Of a DNA stretch of 64,000 nucleotides, positions 42,955 to 50,703 are shown piece after piece. The notes below the pieces were generated by a model. It saw only the letters and a list, made by a program, of their open reading frames with translations, ran no database searches and was not told where the DNA came from. Each line of letters opens with the position of its first letter. Position 1 is the first letter of the stretch. The stretch is from Aquipseudomonas alcaligenes (GTDB taxonomy: Bacteria; Pseudomonadota; Gammaproteobacteria; Pseudomonadales; Pseudomonadaceae), in assembly GCF_003205495.1 (NCBI RefSeq), contig NZ_QJRX01000007.1, positions 247,219 to 311,218 of the forward strand, in the 5' to 3' direction. The position numbers were made by a program, and so were the translations under genes.

Positions 42955-45183
42955 ATGGATTGGCTGGGTTTGCGATTCCTGACCACGGTGCCCGATGGCT
43001 CGCAGATTCTCTTGAACTGCAGGCACACCCCGGAACTGGTGGTATTGGCCTACCTCCTCGCCTGCACGGCTGGTTACGCGACCCTCAGCTTCGCCGAGCG
43101 GGCCGGCCATGCCGATAACGCCGCGGCTCAGCGGAACTGGTGCGTGGTGGGTGCCCTGAGCCTGGGAGGCGGTATCTGGGGCATGCACTTCGTTGCCATG
43201 CTGGCCTTCCAGACTCCGGTGGCCGTGAATTATGACCTGCCAACCACAGTGTTCTCACTCCTGGTAGTGGTACTCGCAGCCCTGCTGGCCATGCCGAGCG
43301 TGGCGGAGTCGCAGCCGACCCTGCGCCAGCGCATACAAGCGGCTTTGTGTATCGGCTTCGGCATCGGCCTGATGCACTACAGCGGCATGGCCGCCATGCG
43401 CTCGGAGGCACAGCTCTACTACCGGCCGAGCCTGTTCGCGCTATCGCTGTTCATCGCCGTGGTCGCCAGCCTTGCGGCTCTGCAGCTGTCGCTGTTCTTT
43501 CGCGGCCGCGAGGGCCTGCTGCACCAACTGCTGCGAATCGCAGCAAGCCTGGTGATGGGCGGGGCCATCGTCTCCATGCACTTCACCGGCATGTGGGCCC
43601 TGGAGATGGTGGTACCGATTGGCACTCCACTACAGCTGCAGAGCCCGACCAATGCCATGCAACTGGGCCTGAGCATCGCGCTGATAGCCCTCATGGCCAT
43701 TGGTGGCGGTATTGGTGCCGCCTGGGCGGATCGCAAGATCCAGCACAAGGAGCATGACCTGCTGAAGATCAGGTCACTGCTCGCCCAGCTCAGCCAGGCG
43801 CGTGCATCGCTGCAGAAAGTCGCCCATTACGACCCCTTGACCAATCTGCTCAACCGCCGCTCGTTCAATGAAATCTTCGCCGACAAGCTGCGCTGCCATG
43901 CCGAAAGCAAGCAAGCCCTGGCCCTGGTGTTCCTCGATATCGATCACTTCAAACGGATCAACGACAGCCTTGGCCACGATGCGGGCGACCAACTGCTCAA
44001 GGAAGTGGCCGAGCGTATCCGTCATACCCTGCGTGACGAGGACGTGGTGGCCCGCTTCGGCGGTGACGAGTTCTGCATTCTCGCAAGCCTCAGCCGCATC
44101 GAAGAGGCCCATAACCTGGCTCGGCGCATCATGGCGCGCATGAAAAAGCCCATTAGCCTGGCCAACCGGCAGATGGTGATGACGACCAGCGTCGGCATCG
44201 CCCTCTATCCTCGCGATGGCGAAACCTGTGAGGAACTGTTCAAGCACGCGGACCTCGCCCTCTACCAGTCCAAGGGCAGCGGCCGCAATGCGGTGCACTT
44301 CTTCAGCGAGCACCTGCGCAACAAGGCCAACATGGAGTTGGAACTGGAGGGCGAGCTGCGCCAGGCACTCAAGAAGGAGCTTGGCCTGCTCCTCCACTAC
44401 CAGCCGATACTGGACCTGGGCAGCGGCCGCATCGACAAGCTCGAGGCGCTGGTGCGCTGGCAGCATCCACGCCTGGGTCTACTCAGCCCCGAGCGCTTCA
44501 TCGGCATAGCCGAGGCCAATGGTTTCATCGCGGACCTGGATGTCTGGGTGCTGCGGCGCGCCTGCCAGGACTTGCATCTGCTCTGCAGCAAGCTTTCGCT
44601 ACATGAGCTACGCGTAGCCGTGAACTGCTCGGCCCTCAACCTCAGCCATGACGACTTGCCGGACGAGGTCGCCCAGGCACTCAAGTCATCCGGGCTGCGC
44701 GCGCAGCGACTGGAGCTGGAGCTGACCGAGAACGCCCTGATGAGCAACGTCAACCAGGCCCTGAGCTTGTTGCAGCGAATCCGTGACCTCGGCGTCAGCA
44801 TCTCCATCGACGACTTCGGCACCGGCTACTCCTCGCTCGCGTACTTGAAGCGGCTGCCCCTGGATACCCTGAAAATCGATCGCTCGTTCATGCTTGACCT
44901 GCCCGAGGCAAACGCCGACCGACAGATAGTCCAGGCGATAATCGGCATGGCCCATACCCTGAACCTGCGCGTGGTGGCCGAAGGAGTGGAGAACCCCGCG
45001 CAGCTTGAATTCCTGCGCCAGCAGGGCTGCGACTTTATTCAGGGCTATCTGTTCAGCAAGCCGCTACCCCTGCAGGAGCTGGCACAGTTCCTGACGGATT
45101 TCGCCGCAGGACTGACCGACCAGCGATTGCTCGCGGACAGGAACCGCGGCGGGATCAATATCCTCAAGTTGAATCAACCCTGA
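42955..45183 (+). CDS. MHYT-GGDEF-EAL c-di-GMP protein
   Basis: A 742-residue inner-membrane protein. The N-terminal seven-helix MHYT sensor has the three copper-binding type motifs GMHFVAM, LMHYSGM and SMHFTGM. A linking helix leads to an intact GGDEF domain (YDPLTNLLNRR, RFGGDEFC) with an inhibitory RxxD (RDED) five residues before it. An intact EAL domain follows (LEALVRWQHP, AVNCSALNLS, ELTENALM, DDFGTGYSS, AEGVE). The layout is shared with MucR and NbdA of P. aeruginosa, which have been connected to alginate and nitric-oxide dispersal. Both enzymatic sites look competent. Confidence 0.93.
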   Translation: MDWLGLRFLTTVPDGSQILLNCRHTPELVVLAYLLACTAGYATLSFAERAGHADNAAAQRNWCVVGALSLGGGIWGMHFVAMLAFQTPVAVNYDLPTTVFSLLVVVLAALLAMPSVAESQPTLRQRIQAALCIGFGIGLMHYSGMAAMRSEAQLYYRPSLFALSLFIAVVASLAALQLSLFFRGREGLLHQLLRIAASLVMGGAIVSMHFTGMWALEMVVPIGTPLQLQSPTNAMQLGLSIALIALMAIGGGIGAAWADRKIQHKEHDLLKIRSLLAQLSQARASLQKVAHYDPLTNLLNRRSFNEIFADKLRCHAESKQALALVFLDIDHFKRINDSLGHDAGDQLLKEVAERIRHTLRDEDVVARFGGDEFCILASLSRIEEAHNLARRIMARMKKPISLANRQMVMTTSVGIALYPRDGETCEELFKHADLALYQSKGSGRNAVHFFSEHLRNKANMELELEGELRQALKKELGLLLHYQPILDLGSGRIDKLEALVRWQHPRLGLLSPERFIGIAEANGFIADLDVWVLRRACQDLHLLCSKLSLHELRVAVNCSALNLSHDDLPDEVAQALKSSGLRAQRLELELTENALMSNVNQALSLLQRIRDLGVSISIDDFGTGYSSLAYLKRLPLDTLKIDRSFMLDLPEANADRQIVQAIIGMAHTLNLRVVAEGVENPAQLEFLRQQGCDFIQGYLFSKPLPLQELAQFLTDFAAGLTDQRLLADRNRGGINILKLNQP

Positions 45184-45345
45184 TCTGAGCGCTACGCACG
45201 CACGCCTAGCCCTGAATCCCCGGGCCCCGCACCGCCCATCCGCTCGAGTAGCTCGCACGGCAAGCCCGCAACGAGATGCCGGGCGTGCCGTGGAATGGAA
45301 ACAACGGCTGCCGCCTGCCCGCCCTCTTCCCACGGCGCTGTTCCT

Positions 45346-45750
45346 TCAGGCCGGGAAGCGCGCTCCGCTGCGCTGCAGCATCACACCCAGCACCGTGACC
45401 ACCAGAAGCACCGCGGCCAGCAGCAGATTGATCGGCACGCCCAGTTCCCTCAGGGCCTCGCTGGCATAGACGTCGGTGCCGGGAATCACGTAGGCGACGA
45501 ACAGGCCCGGCCAGAAGCTGGCGGGCGCCAGTGCAGCCGCCCACACCTGCCCCTGCAGCAGAGCGGCCAGGGAAAACAGGCTCACCAGCAGCAAGGTGGT
45601 GAACTGCATGCCGATGTGGAACCGCGCATGCCCCGGCCAGTCCGGATTGAACAGGTGGGTGGCGTTGAACACATCGGCAATCGCCACTATCAGCACCGTG
45701 GCGACTATGGCAAAGCCCAACAGACTCTTGCCGAGGCCCTGACGAGTCAT
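45346..45750 (-). CDS. Four-helix membrane protein (DUF6640-like)
   Basis: A 134-residue membrane protein with four hydrophobic segments. The loop after the first reads FNATHLFNPDWPGHARFHIGMQ, rich in His and aromatic residues. A second loop is YVIPGTDVYASEALRELG. GAGG lies before ATG 45750, and the gene begins 11 nt after the old-yellow-enzyme stop, so the two form an operon. The family name is tentative and function unknown. Confidence 0.7.
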   Translation of the reverse strand: MTRQGLGKSLLGFAIVATVLIVAIADVFNATHLFNPDWPGHARFHIGMQFTTLLLVSLFSLAALLQGQVWAAALAPASFWPGLFVAYVIPGTDVYASEALRELGVPINLLLAAVLLVVTVLGVMLQRSGARFPA

Positions 45751-45761
45751 GGCGTCCTCCC

Positions 45762-46841
45762 TCAGAGCGTCGGGTAGTCGATGTAGCCCGCGTCTTCGCC
45801 GCCATAGAGGGTGGCGCGATCGGCCTGGGCCAGCTCGGCACCGCGCGCATAGCGGGCCGGCAGGTCGGGGTTGGCGACGAAGGGCGTGCCGAAGGACACC
45901 AGGGCGGCCTCGCCGGCCTTGAGTGCGGCCTCTGCGCTGCCGGCGTCATAGCCGCCGTTGGCGATCAGCGGGCTGTCGATCAGAGGGCCGAAGGTCGCCA
46001 GCACATCGCGCGGCCAATGGGGCAACTGATCCAGCGGGAACAGTGCGCGCATCAGGTGCACATAGCCCGGGCGCAGGCCGTTCAACTCGCCCAGCAGGTA
46101 GCTGTAGAGCGCCAGGGGATCGCTGTCGATCATGCTGTTGAACGGGATCACCGGCGACAGCTTGATGCCCACCCGGGCGCTGCCCCAGACGTCGATCAGC
46201 GCCTGCATCACCTCCAGCACGAAGCGGCTGCGCTTGGCGATGCTGCCGCCGTACTCGTCGCTGCGCCGGTTGGCGGAATCCACCAGGAACTGGTTGGGCA
46301 GGTAGCCGAATGCCGCATGCAGCTCGACGCCATCGAAACCCGCCCGCTTGGCATTCTCGGCGGCGCGGCGGTAATCGCCGTTGATCGCGCGGATCTCGTC
46401 CAGGCCGAGTTCGCGTGGCACCTCGTAATCCTGCATGCCCTCCAGGGTGAAGTGCTGCTGGCCCTGGATCGCCACCGCCGAAGGCGCCACCGGCAGCACA
46501 CCGCCACGCACGCTGGAGTGGCCGACCCGGCCGGTGTGCCAGAGCTGGGCGAATATCCGGCCGCCCGCCGCATGTACCGCCTCGGTGACCTGCCGCCAGG
46601 CGGCGATCTGCGCCTCGCTGTACAGCCCCGGGGTCAGCGGGCTGCCGATGGCATCCTCGGAGATGTTGATCGCCTCGCTGATGATCAGCCCGGCACTGGC
46701 GCGCTGCGCGTAGTAGGTCGCCGTGGAGGCGCGCGGAACCCCGGCGGCATCGGCCCGCGAGCGTGTCATCGGCGCCATCACCATGTGATTACGCAGCTCC
46801 AGGTCATGCAGGCGGGTCGGGCTGAGCAGTTGAGTCGGCAT
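45762..46841 (-). CDS. Old yellow enzyme family alkene reductase
   Basis: A 359-residue FMN-dependent ene-reductase. It shows the FMN-binding MAPMTRSRA, AQLWHTGRVGHSS, and catalytic-region HAAFGYLPNQFLVDSANRRSDEYGGS. The Tyr (in GYL) that protonates substrate is present, as is the first substrate His. The second substrate-binding residue, normally Asn or His three residues later, is Phe here. CGGAG precedes ATG 46841. It is divergent from a LysR gene and followed by a small membrane-protein gene. Confidence 0.92.
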   Translation of the reverse strand: MPTQLLSPTRLHDLELRNHMVMAPMTRSRADAAGVPRASTATYYAQRASAGLIISEAINISEDAIGSPLTPGLYSEAQIAAWRQVTEAVHAAGGRIFAQLWHTGRVGHSSVRGGVLPVAPSAVAIQGQQHFTLEGMQDYEVPRELGLDEIRAINGDYRRAAENAKRAGFDGVELHAAFGYLPNQFLVDSANRRSDEYGGSIAKRSRFVLEVMQALIDVWGSARVGIKLSPVIPFNSMIDSDPLALYSYLLGELNGLRPGYVHLMRALFPLDQLPHWPRDVLATFGPLIDSPLIANGGYDAGSAEAALKAGEAALVSFGTPFVANPDLPARYARGAELAQADRATLYGGEDAGYIDYPTL

Positions 46842-46933
46842 GGGCGGTTCTCCGGATTCTCGCAGAGGAATATCTGACGTGAACGGATCATCTTCCTGCA
46901 GCCGTATAGGATAAAGTCAGATAATCAGAATTG

Positions 46934-46955
46934 ATTGCTCCACTGATGGAGCAAT
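46934..46955. promoter_or_regulatory. Perfect palindrome at the LysR gene start, operator candidate
   Basis: ATTGCTCCA (46934-46942) is followed by CTGA and the exact complement TGGAGCAAT (46947-46955). It contains a LysR-type T-N11-A pattern and lies between the divergent old-yellow-enzyme and LysR genes. The right arm covers the ribosome-binding sequence GGAG of an ATG at 46954. It is a good candidate for an autoregulatory operator, or for an mRNA hairpin that hides the start site. Confidence 0.6.
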
Positions 46956-46965
46956 GGAAGAGTCC

Positions 46966-47838
46966 ATGAAACTGCTCAACGACATGGCGCTGTTCGTCGA
47001 AGTGATCAAGGCGAACAGCTTTCGCGGCGCCGCCGAGGCCATCGGCATGCCCAACTCCACGGTCTCGCGACGCATCGCCGAGCTGGAGCGACGCATCGGC
47101 CTGCGCCTGCTCAACCGCACCACCCGGCGCATCGAGCTCACCGAGGGGGGACGCCTCTACTACGAACGCTGCCGGCGCATCGTCGACGAGGCGCGCCTGG
47201 CGCACGAGGAGATCTCCGAGCTGGTGGACAACCCCAGCGGTCTGATCCGCCTGTCCATGCCCATCGACTTCGGCGTGGTCTACCTGGCACCGCTGCTGGC
47301 CGAGTTCGCCGAGCGCTACCCGCACATCCAGTTCGACCTCGACCTCACGCCCAGGCGCCTGGACCTGATCCGCGACCCGGTCGACCTGGTGATTCGCATC
47401 GGCCCCCTGCCCGACTCGCAGCTGATCGCCCGGCCGCTCGGCACGCTGCAGCGCAGCCTGTTCGCCAGCCCGTCCTACCTCGAGCGGCAGGGTCCGCCGG
47501 GCAGCCCGGAGGCGCTGCTGCAACACCAGTGCCTGCGCATGCTGGATGCGCCCTGGGTGCTGCAGAACGGCGCGCAGCAGCTGAGCCTGGCGGTCCACGG
47601 GCGCTACCTGCTGAACAATGTCGGCATGCTGCGGCGCCTGGCCCTGCTGGGCCAGGGCATCGCCATGCTGGTGGACGAAATGATCGCCGAGGACCTGGCC
47701 TGCGGCCGCCTGCAGCGCGTCCTGCCGGGCTGGCAAGCCCCGTCCCTGCCGGTCTACGCCATTACCGAGACACGCCTGTTGCCCGCCAAGGTACGGGTGC
47801 TGATCGACTTCCTCGGCGAGCGACTCAATCGCCGCTGA
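46966..47838 (+). CDS. LysR-family transcriptional regulator
   Basis: A 290-residue LysR regulator with HTH FRGAAEAIGMPNSTVSRRIAELERRIG and an effector domain from about residue 90. I choose ATG 46966 (MKLLNDMALFVEV) with GGAAGAG upstream. ATG 46954 is an alternative, four residues longer, whose GGAG lies inside the palindrome. It is divergent from the old yellow enzyme gene, the expected pairing for a LysR regulator and an inducible ene-reductase. Confidence 0.88.
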   Translation: MKLLNDMALFVEVIKANSFRGAAEAIGMPNSTVSRRIAELERRIGLRLLNRTTRRIELTEGGRLYYERCRRIVDEARLAHEEISELVDNPSGLIRLSMPIDFGVVYLAPLLAEFAERYPHIQFDLDLTPRRLDLIRDPVDLVIRIGPLPDSQLIARPLGTLQRSLFASPSYLERQGPPGSPEALLQHQCLRMLDAPWVLQNGAQQLSLAVHGRYLLNNVGMLRRLALLGQGIAMLVDEMIAEDLACGRLQRVLPGWQAPSLPVYAITETRLLPAKVRVLIDFLGERLNRR

Positions 47839-47995
47839 GAGGCGCCCATGTCGGCCGCAACTGCCGCGCCGGAGTCGCCGGCAGGATCATCAGTTCTTAC
47901 AAGACGATGACGCCCGCGCGGTGCTTTCATGGCCGCCACCTCCGCTGCTGTGTGCGGAGTTACAACAACAAAAAACGAACACACAGGTACACCTC

Positions 47996-48940
47996 ATGAA
48001 GAAGCTGCTCGTTCCGGCACTGGCCGTCCTCGGTCTGTGCGCCTCCCTCCCTGCCCTGGCCAACACCCAGGCGCAGACCAAGAACCCCATCGTCCTCGTC
48101 CCCGGCATCTTCGCCTTCGACACCATCGCCACCATCGACTACTGGTACAAGATCCCCAGCGCCCTGCAGAGCCAGGGCGCCAAGGTGCACGTGCCGAAGA
48201 TCAACGCCTTCGACAGCTCGGCCAAGCGTGGCGAGTCGCTGATCGCCCAGCTGGAACAGATCCGCGCCGCCTCCGGTGGCACGGTGAAGAAGTTCAACCT
48301 GATCGGCCACAGCCAGGGCGGCCTCACCGCCCGCTATGTGATGAACACCCGCCCCGACCTGGTCGCCTCGGTGACCACCCTCAACTCGCCGCACAAGGGC
48401 TCGCCGCTGGCCGACCTGGTGACCGGCGTCGCTCCGCCCAGCAGCCTGCAGGGCGTAGCCTTCGACGTGTTCGCCAACGCCGTGGGTAATCTGGTCAACC
48501 TGTTGTCGAACAACAGGAAGAGCCCGTCGGACGTACGCGCCATGCTCGCCGAGTTCAACAAGACCGGCGCGGCGGCCAATAACGCGACTTACCCGGTCGG
48601 CATCCCCAGCACCTCCTGTGGCGAGGGCCCGGAGACCGCCAGCATCAAGGGCAACACGGTACGCATGTACTCCATGAGCGGTACTGCACCGCTGACCAAC
48701 GTGCTGGACATCTCCGACCCGCTGTTCGGCGTCACCTACCTGGCCTTCGGCTTCAGCGAGGCCAACGACGGTGTCACCGGTCGCTGCTCCAGCCACTTCG
48801 GCAAGGTGCTGAAGGACAACTACTTCATGAACCACCTGGACATCACCAACCAGGTCCTGGGCCTGGTGTCGCTGTTCGAGACCAACCCGAAGACCCTGTA
48901 CCAGACCCAGGCCAACCGCCTGAAGAACCTCGGCCTGTAA
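47996..48940 (+). CDS. lipA: Secreted triacylglycerol lipase, family I.1/I.2 type
   Basis: A 314-residue lipase with a Sec signal peptide (MKKLLVPALAVLGLCASLPALA). Catalytic residues are S106 in GHSQGG, D258 in NDGVTG and H280 in NHLDI. Cysteines 208 and 264 can form the family's disulfide. The protein needs a membrane foldase, which is encoded next. The N-terminal oxyanion region reads VLVPGIFAFD; the usual His-Gly motif is Pro-Gly (P36-G37), which is uncommon. Export would be by type II secretion after folding in the periplasm. Spacing to the foldase gene is 52 bp. Confidence 0.9.
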   Translation: MKKLLVPALAVLGLCASLPALANTQAQTKNPIVLVPGIFAFDTIATIDYWYKIPSALQSQGAKVHVPKINAFDSSAKRGESLIAQLEQIRAASGGTVKKFNLIGHSQGGLTARYVMNTRPDLVASVTTLNSPHKGSPLADLVTGVAPPSSLQGVAFDVFANAVGNLVNLLSNNRKSPSDVRAMLAEFNKTGAAANNATYPVGIPSTSCGEGPETASIKGNTVRMYSMSGTAPLTNVLDISDPLFGVTYLAFGFSEANDGVTGRCSSHFGKVLKDNYFMNHLDITNQVLGLVSLFETNPKTLYQTQANRLKNLGL

Positions 48941-48992
48941 TACGCGCGGGCATGGCGCCTGTCAGCGCCATGCCCGCCACGAGGAGCGTTCG

Positions 48993-50012
48993 ATGTCCAA
49001 CCGAATCATCCTGGGCGCCCTAGCGATGGGCGCCCTCGCCGTCAGCGCAACCCTGCTTTTCTATCGCCCCGAACCCCTGCCAGGCGCTCCAGCCCAAGCA
49101 CTCGCCATCACTCCGCCGAGCGATGCGCGCAGCGTCCAGGCCAGCGCCCTCAATCGGCAGCTGCAGCAAGCCCCGGCCAGCACCCTGGCCGATCCCGGCC
49201 CGCTTCCGCCATCGCTGCAAGGCACCCGCCACGGTGTGATCCTGAAGATGGATGGCCAGGGCAACCTGCTGCTGACACAGGACCTGCTGCACCTGTTCGA
49301 CTTCTATCTGGCCGGTCGCGAAGAGGAAGGCCTGGACAAGGTGCTGACGCGCATCCACCGCGATCTCGCCGAGCAGCTGCAGGAGCCGGCCCTGGCCCAG
49401 GCCCGCGACCTGCTGCGCCGCTATGTGGACTACCGCATCGCCGTGCAGGGCCTGCCCGAGGCCAGCCCCGACCTGGATGCCGGAGCCCTGCGCCAGCGCC
49501 TGGACGCGCTCAACGCCGTGCGCCAGCAGTTCTTCAACAGCGAGGAATACGCCGTGTTCTTCGCCCGCGACAACGCCGAGGACGAGTACATGGTGCAGCG
49601 CCTGGCGCTGAGCCAGCAGGCCGGCCTCGACGACCAGCAGCGTCAGCAGGCGCTGGCCGAGCTGGAGCTGCAGTTGCCCGAGGATGTCCGCCAGGCCCGT
49701 GCCGAGAGCAGTCGCCACGGCGAGCTGTATGCCGCCACCCAGGCCCTGCAGGCCCGGGGTGCCAGCGCCGAGGAGATCCGCCAGCTGCGCGAGTCCACGC
49801 TGGGCAGCGAGGCCGCCGCCGCTCTGGAGGAGCTGGATCGCCAGCAGGCCGCCTGGCAGCAGCGCCTGGCCGACTATGCCGCCGAGCGCAACAGGCTGCG
49901 CGAGTCCGGCCTCAGCCAGACCGACCTGCAGGCGGCGATCGCCGAGCTGCAGGCCAGCCGCTTCGACGAACTGGAGCGCAAGCGCGTGCAGGCGCTGGAC
50001 GCGGAGCTATGA
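48993..50012 (+). CDS. lifO: Lipase-specific foldase
   Basis: A 339-residue inner-membrane steric chaperone with one N-terminal anchor (ILGALAMGALAVSATLLFY), an Ala/Pro-rich linker and a helical C-terminal domain that wraps the lipase. The family signature RxxFDY(F/C)LSA is only partly kept: residues 99-107 read LHLFDFYLA, with Leu for Arg at the first position and Phe-Tyr for Tyr-Phe. GAGGAG precedes ATG 48993. Directly downstream of lipA. Confidence 0.9.
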   Translation: MSNRIILGALAMGALAVSATLLFYRPEPLPGAPAQALAITPPSDARSVQASALNRQLQQAPASTLADPGPLPPSLQGTRHGVILKMDGQGNLLLTQDLLHLFDFYLAGREEEGLDKVLTRIHRDLAEQLQEPALAQARDLLRRYVDYRIAVQGLPEASPDLDAGALRQRLDALNAVRQQFFNSEEYAVFFARDNAEDEYMVQRLALSQQAGLDDQQRQQALAELELQLPEDVRQARAESSRHGELYAATQALQARGASAEEIRQLRESTLGSEAAAALEELDRQQAAWQQRLADYAAERNRLRESGLSQTDLQAAIAELQASRFDELERKRVQALDAEL

Positions 50013-50018
50013 GTGCCG

Positions 50019-50046
50019 CCTCCTGGGCTAAGCTGAGCCCAGGAGG
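50019..50046 (+). promoter_or_regulatory. Hairpin masking the Shine-Dalgarno of the DUF2970 gene
   Basis: CCTCCTGGGCT (50019-50029) pairs perfectly with AGCCCAGGAGG (50036-50046) around a 6-nt loop. The right arm contains AGGAGG (50041-50046), the ribosome-binding site of ATG 50053. It begins 7 nt after the lifO stop (50010-50012), so a ribosome ending on lifO would melt the left arm. There is no T-run, so it is not a terminator. Confidence 0.7.
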
Positions 50047-50052
50047 TGCCCC

Positions 50053-50271
50053 ATGAGCCCAGAGAAAGACGACAAGCCCCTGACCTTTCGCGAGATGCTG
50101 CAGAGCGTGCTGGCCGCTGCCTTCGGCGTGCAGAGCGGCAAGAACCGCGCGCGCGACTTCAGCCGCGGCAAGCCCAGCCACTTCATCATCCTCGGCGTGA
50201 TGTTCACCGGCCTCTTCGTGCTGGTGCTGTTCGGCCTGGTCAAGCTGGTGCTGGGCCTGGCCGGAGTCTAG
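50053..50271 (+). CDS. DUF2970 single-helix membrane protein
   Basis: A 72-residue protein with a basic N-terminal half (FREMLQSVLAAAFGVQSGKNR, RDFSRGKPSHF) and a C-terminal membrane helix (IILGVMFTGLFVLVLFGLVKLVLGLA). This matches the DUF2970 family, usually about 60-75 residues. A perfect AGGAGG lies 6 nt before ATG 50053 but is enclosed in a stable hairpin. It follows lifO by 40 bp and is probably co-transcribed. Function is unknown. Confidence 0.82.
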   Translation: MSPEKDDKPLTFREMLQSVLAAAFGVQSGKNRARDFSRGKPSHFIILGVMFTGLFVLVLFGLVKLVLGLAGV

Positions 50272-50281
50272 CGCGCTGCCC

Positions 50282-50701
50282 CTAGTGCTCGATGATCTGC
50301 CCGCGCATCGGCGCCAGACGCGCCAGCAGGCGGTTCTGCACAGGCACGGCGACCCCCTCCGCCTCCATGGCTTCGATCAGGTCCTCGACCAGCGCGTTGA
50401 AGTCGGCGCGACTGATGTTCAGCCCCTTGTGGCTCTCCTCCATGCTGTCGCCGGTGTATTCGCAGGGGCCGCCGGCCTCCACGCAGAACTGCTCCACCAG
50501 CTTGTCGCGCAGGCGTTCGATGTCGATGTCCTGGAAATGCCGGGAGATGCGCGGGTTGCGCGCGGCGTTGAGCAGCATGCCCTCGACGATACGGGTGATG
50601 CCGGCCTGCTCGCCCAGCCCGCGGTACAGACTGTCGTCGCGGGGCGACTGGCCGGCGCAGGCACCGATCAGCAGCGCCAGGAGGATCGCCAGCAGGCGCA
50701 T
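50282..50701 (-). CDS. Truncated-hemoglobin-like lipoprotein (group I)
   Basis: A 139-residue protein with a lipoprotein signal (MRLLAILLALLIGAC, Cys at 15, next residue Ala, so outer-membrane routing is likely). The mature part fits group I truncated globins: YRGLGEQAGITRIVEGMLLNAARNP, FQDIDIERLRDKLVEQF, GGPCEYTGDSM and the proximal haem His in EESHKGLNIS. The B10 position, usually Tyr, appears to be Leu. Truncated globins are normally cytoplasmic; an exported lipidated one is unusual. It is the last gene of a four-gene operon, 2 nt after DUF3034. Confidence 0.85.
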   Translation of the reverse strand: MRLLAILLALLIGACAGQSPRDDSLYRGLGEQAGITRIVEGMLLNAARNPRISRHFQDIDIERLRDKLVEQFCVEAGGPCEYTGDSMEESHKGLNISRADFNALVEDLIEAMEAEGVAVPVQNRLLARLAPMRGQIIEH

Positions 50702-50703
50702 GC

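Noticed and set aside
47839..47995. Sigma-54 promoter before lipA
   Set aside because: I could not find a GG-N10-GC pair within a convincing TGGCAC/TTGC context in this spacer.
50019..50046. Hairpin after lifO as a transcription terminator
   Set aside because: No T-run follows the stem; the next bases are TGCCCCATGAG and include the next gene's start codon.
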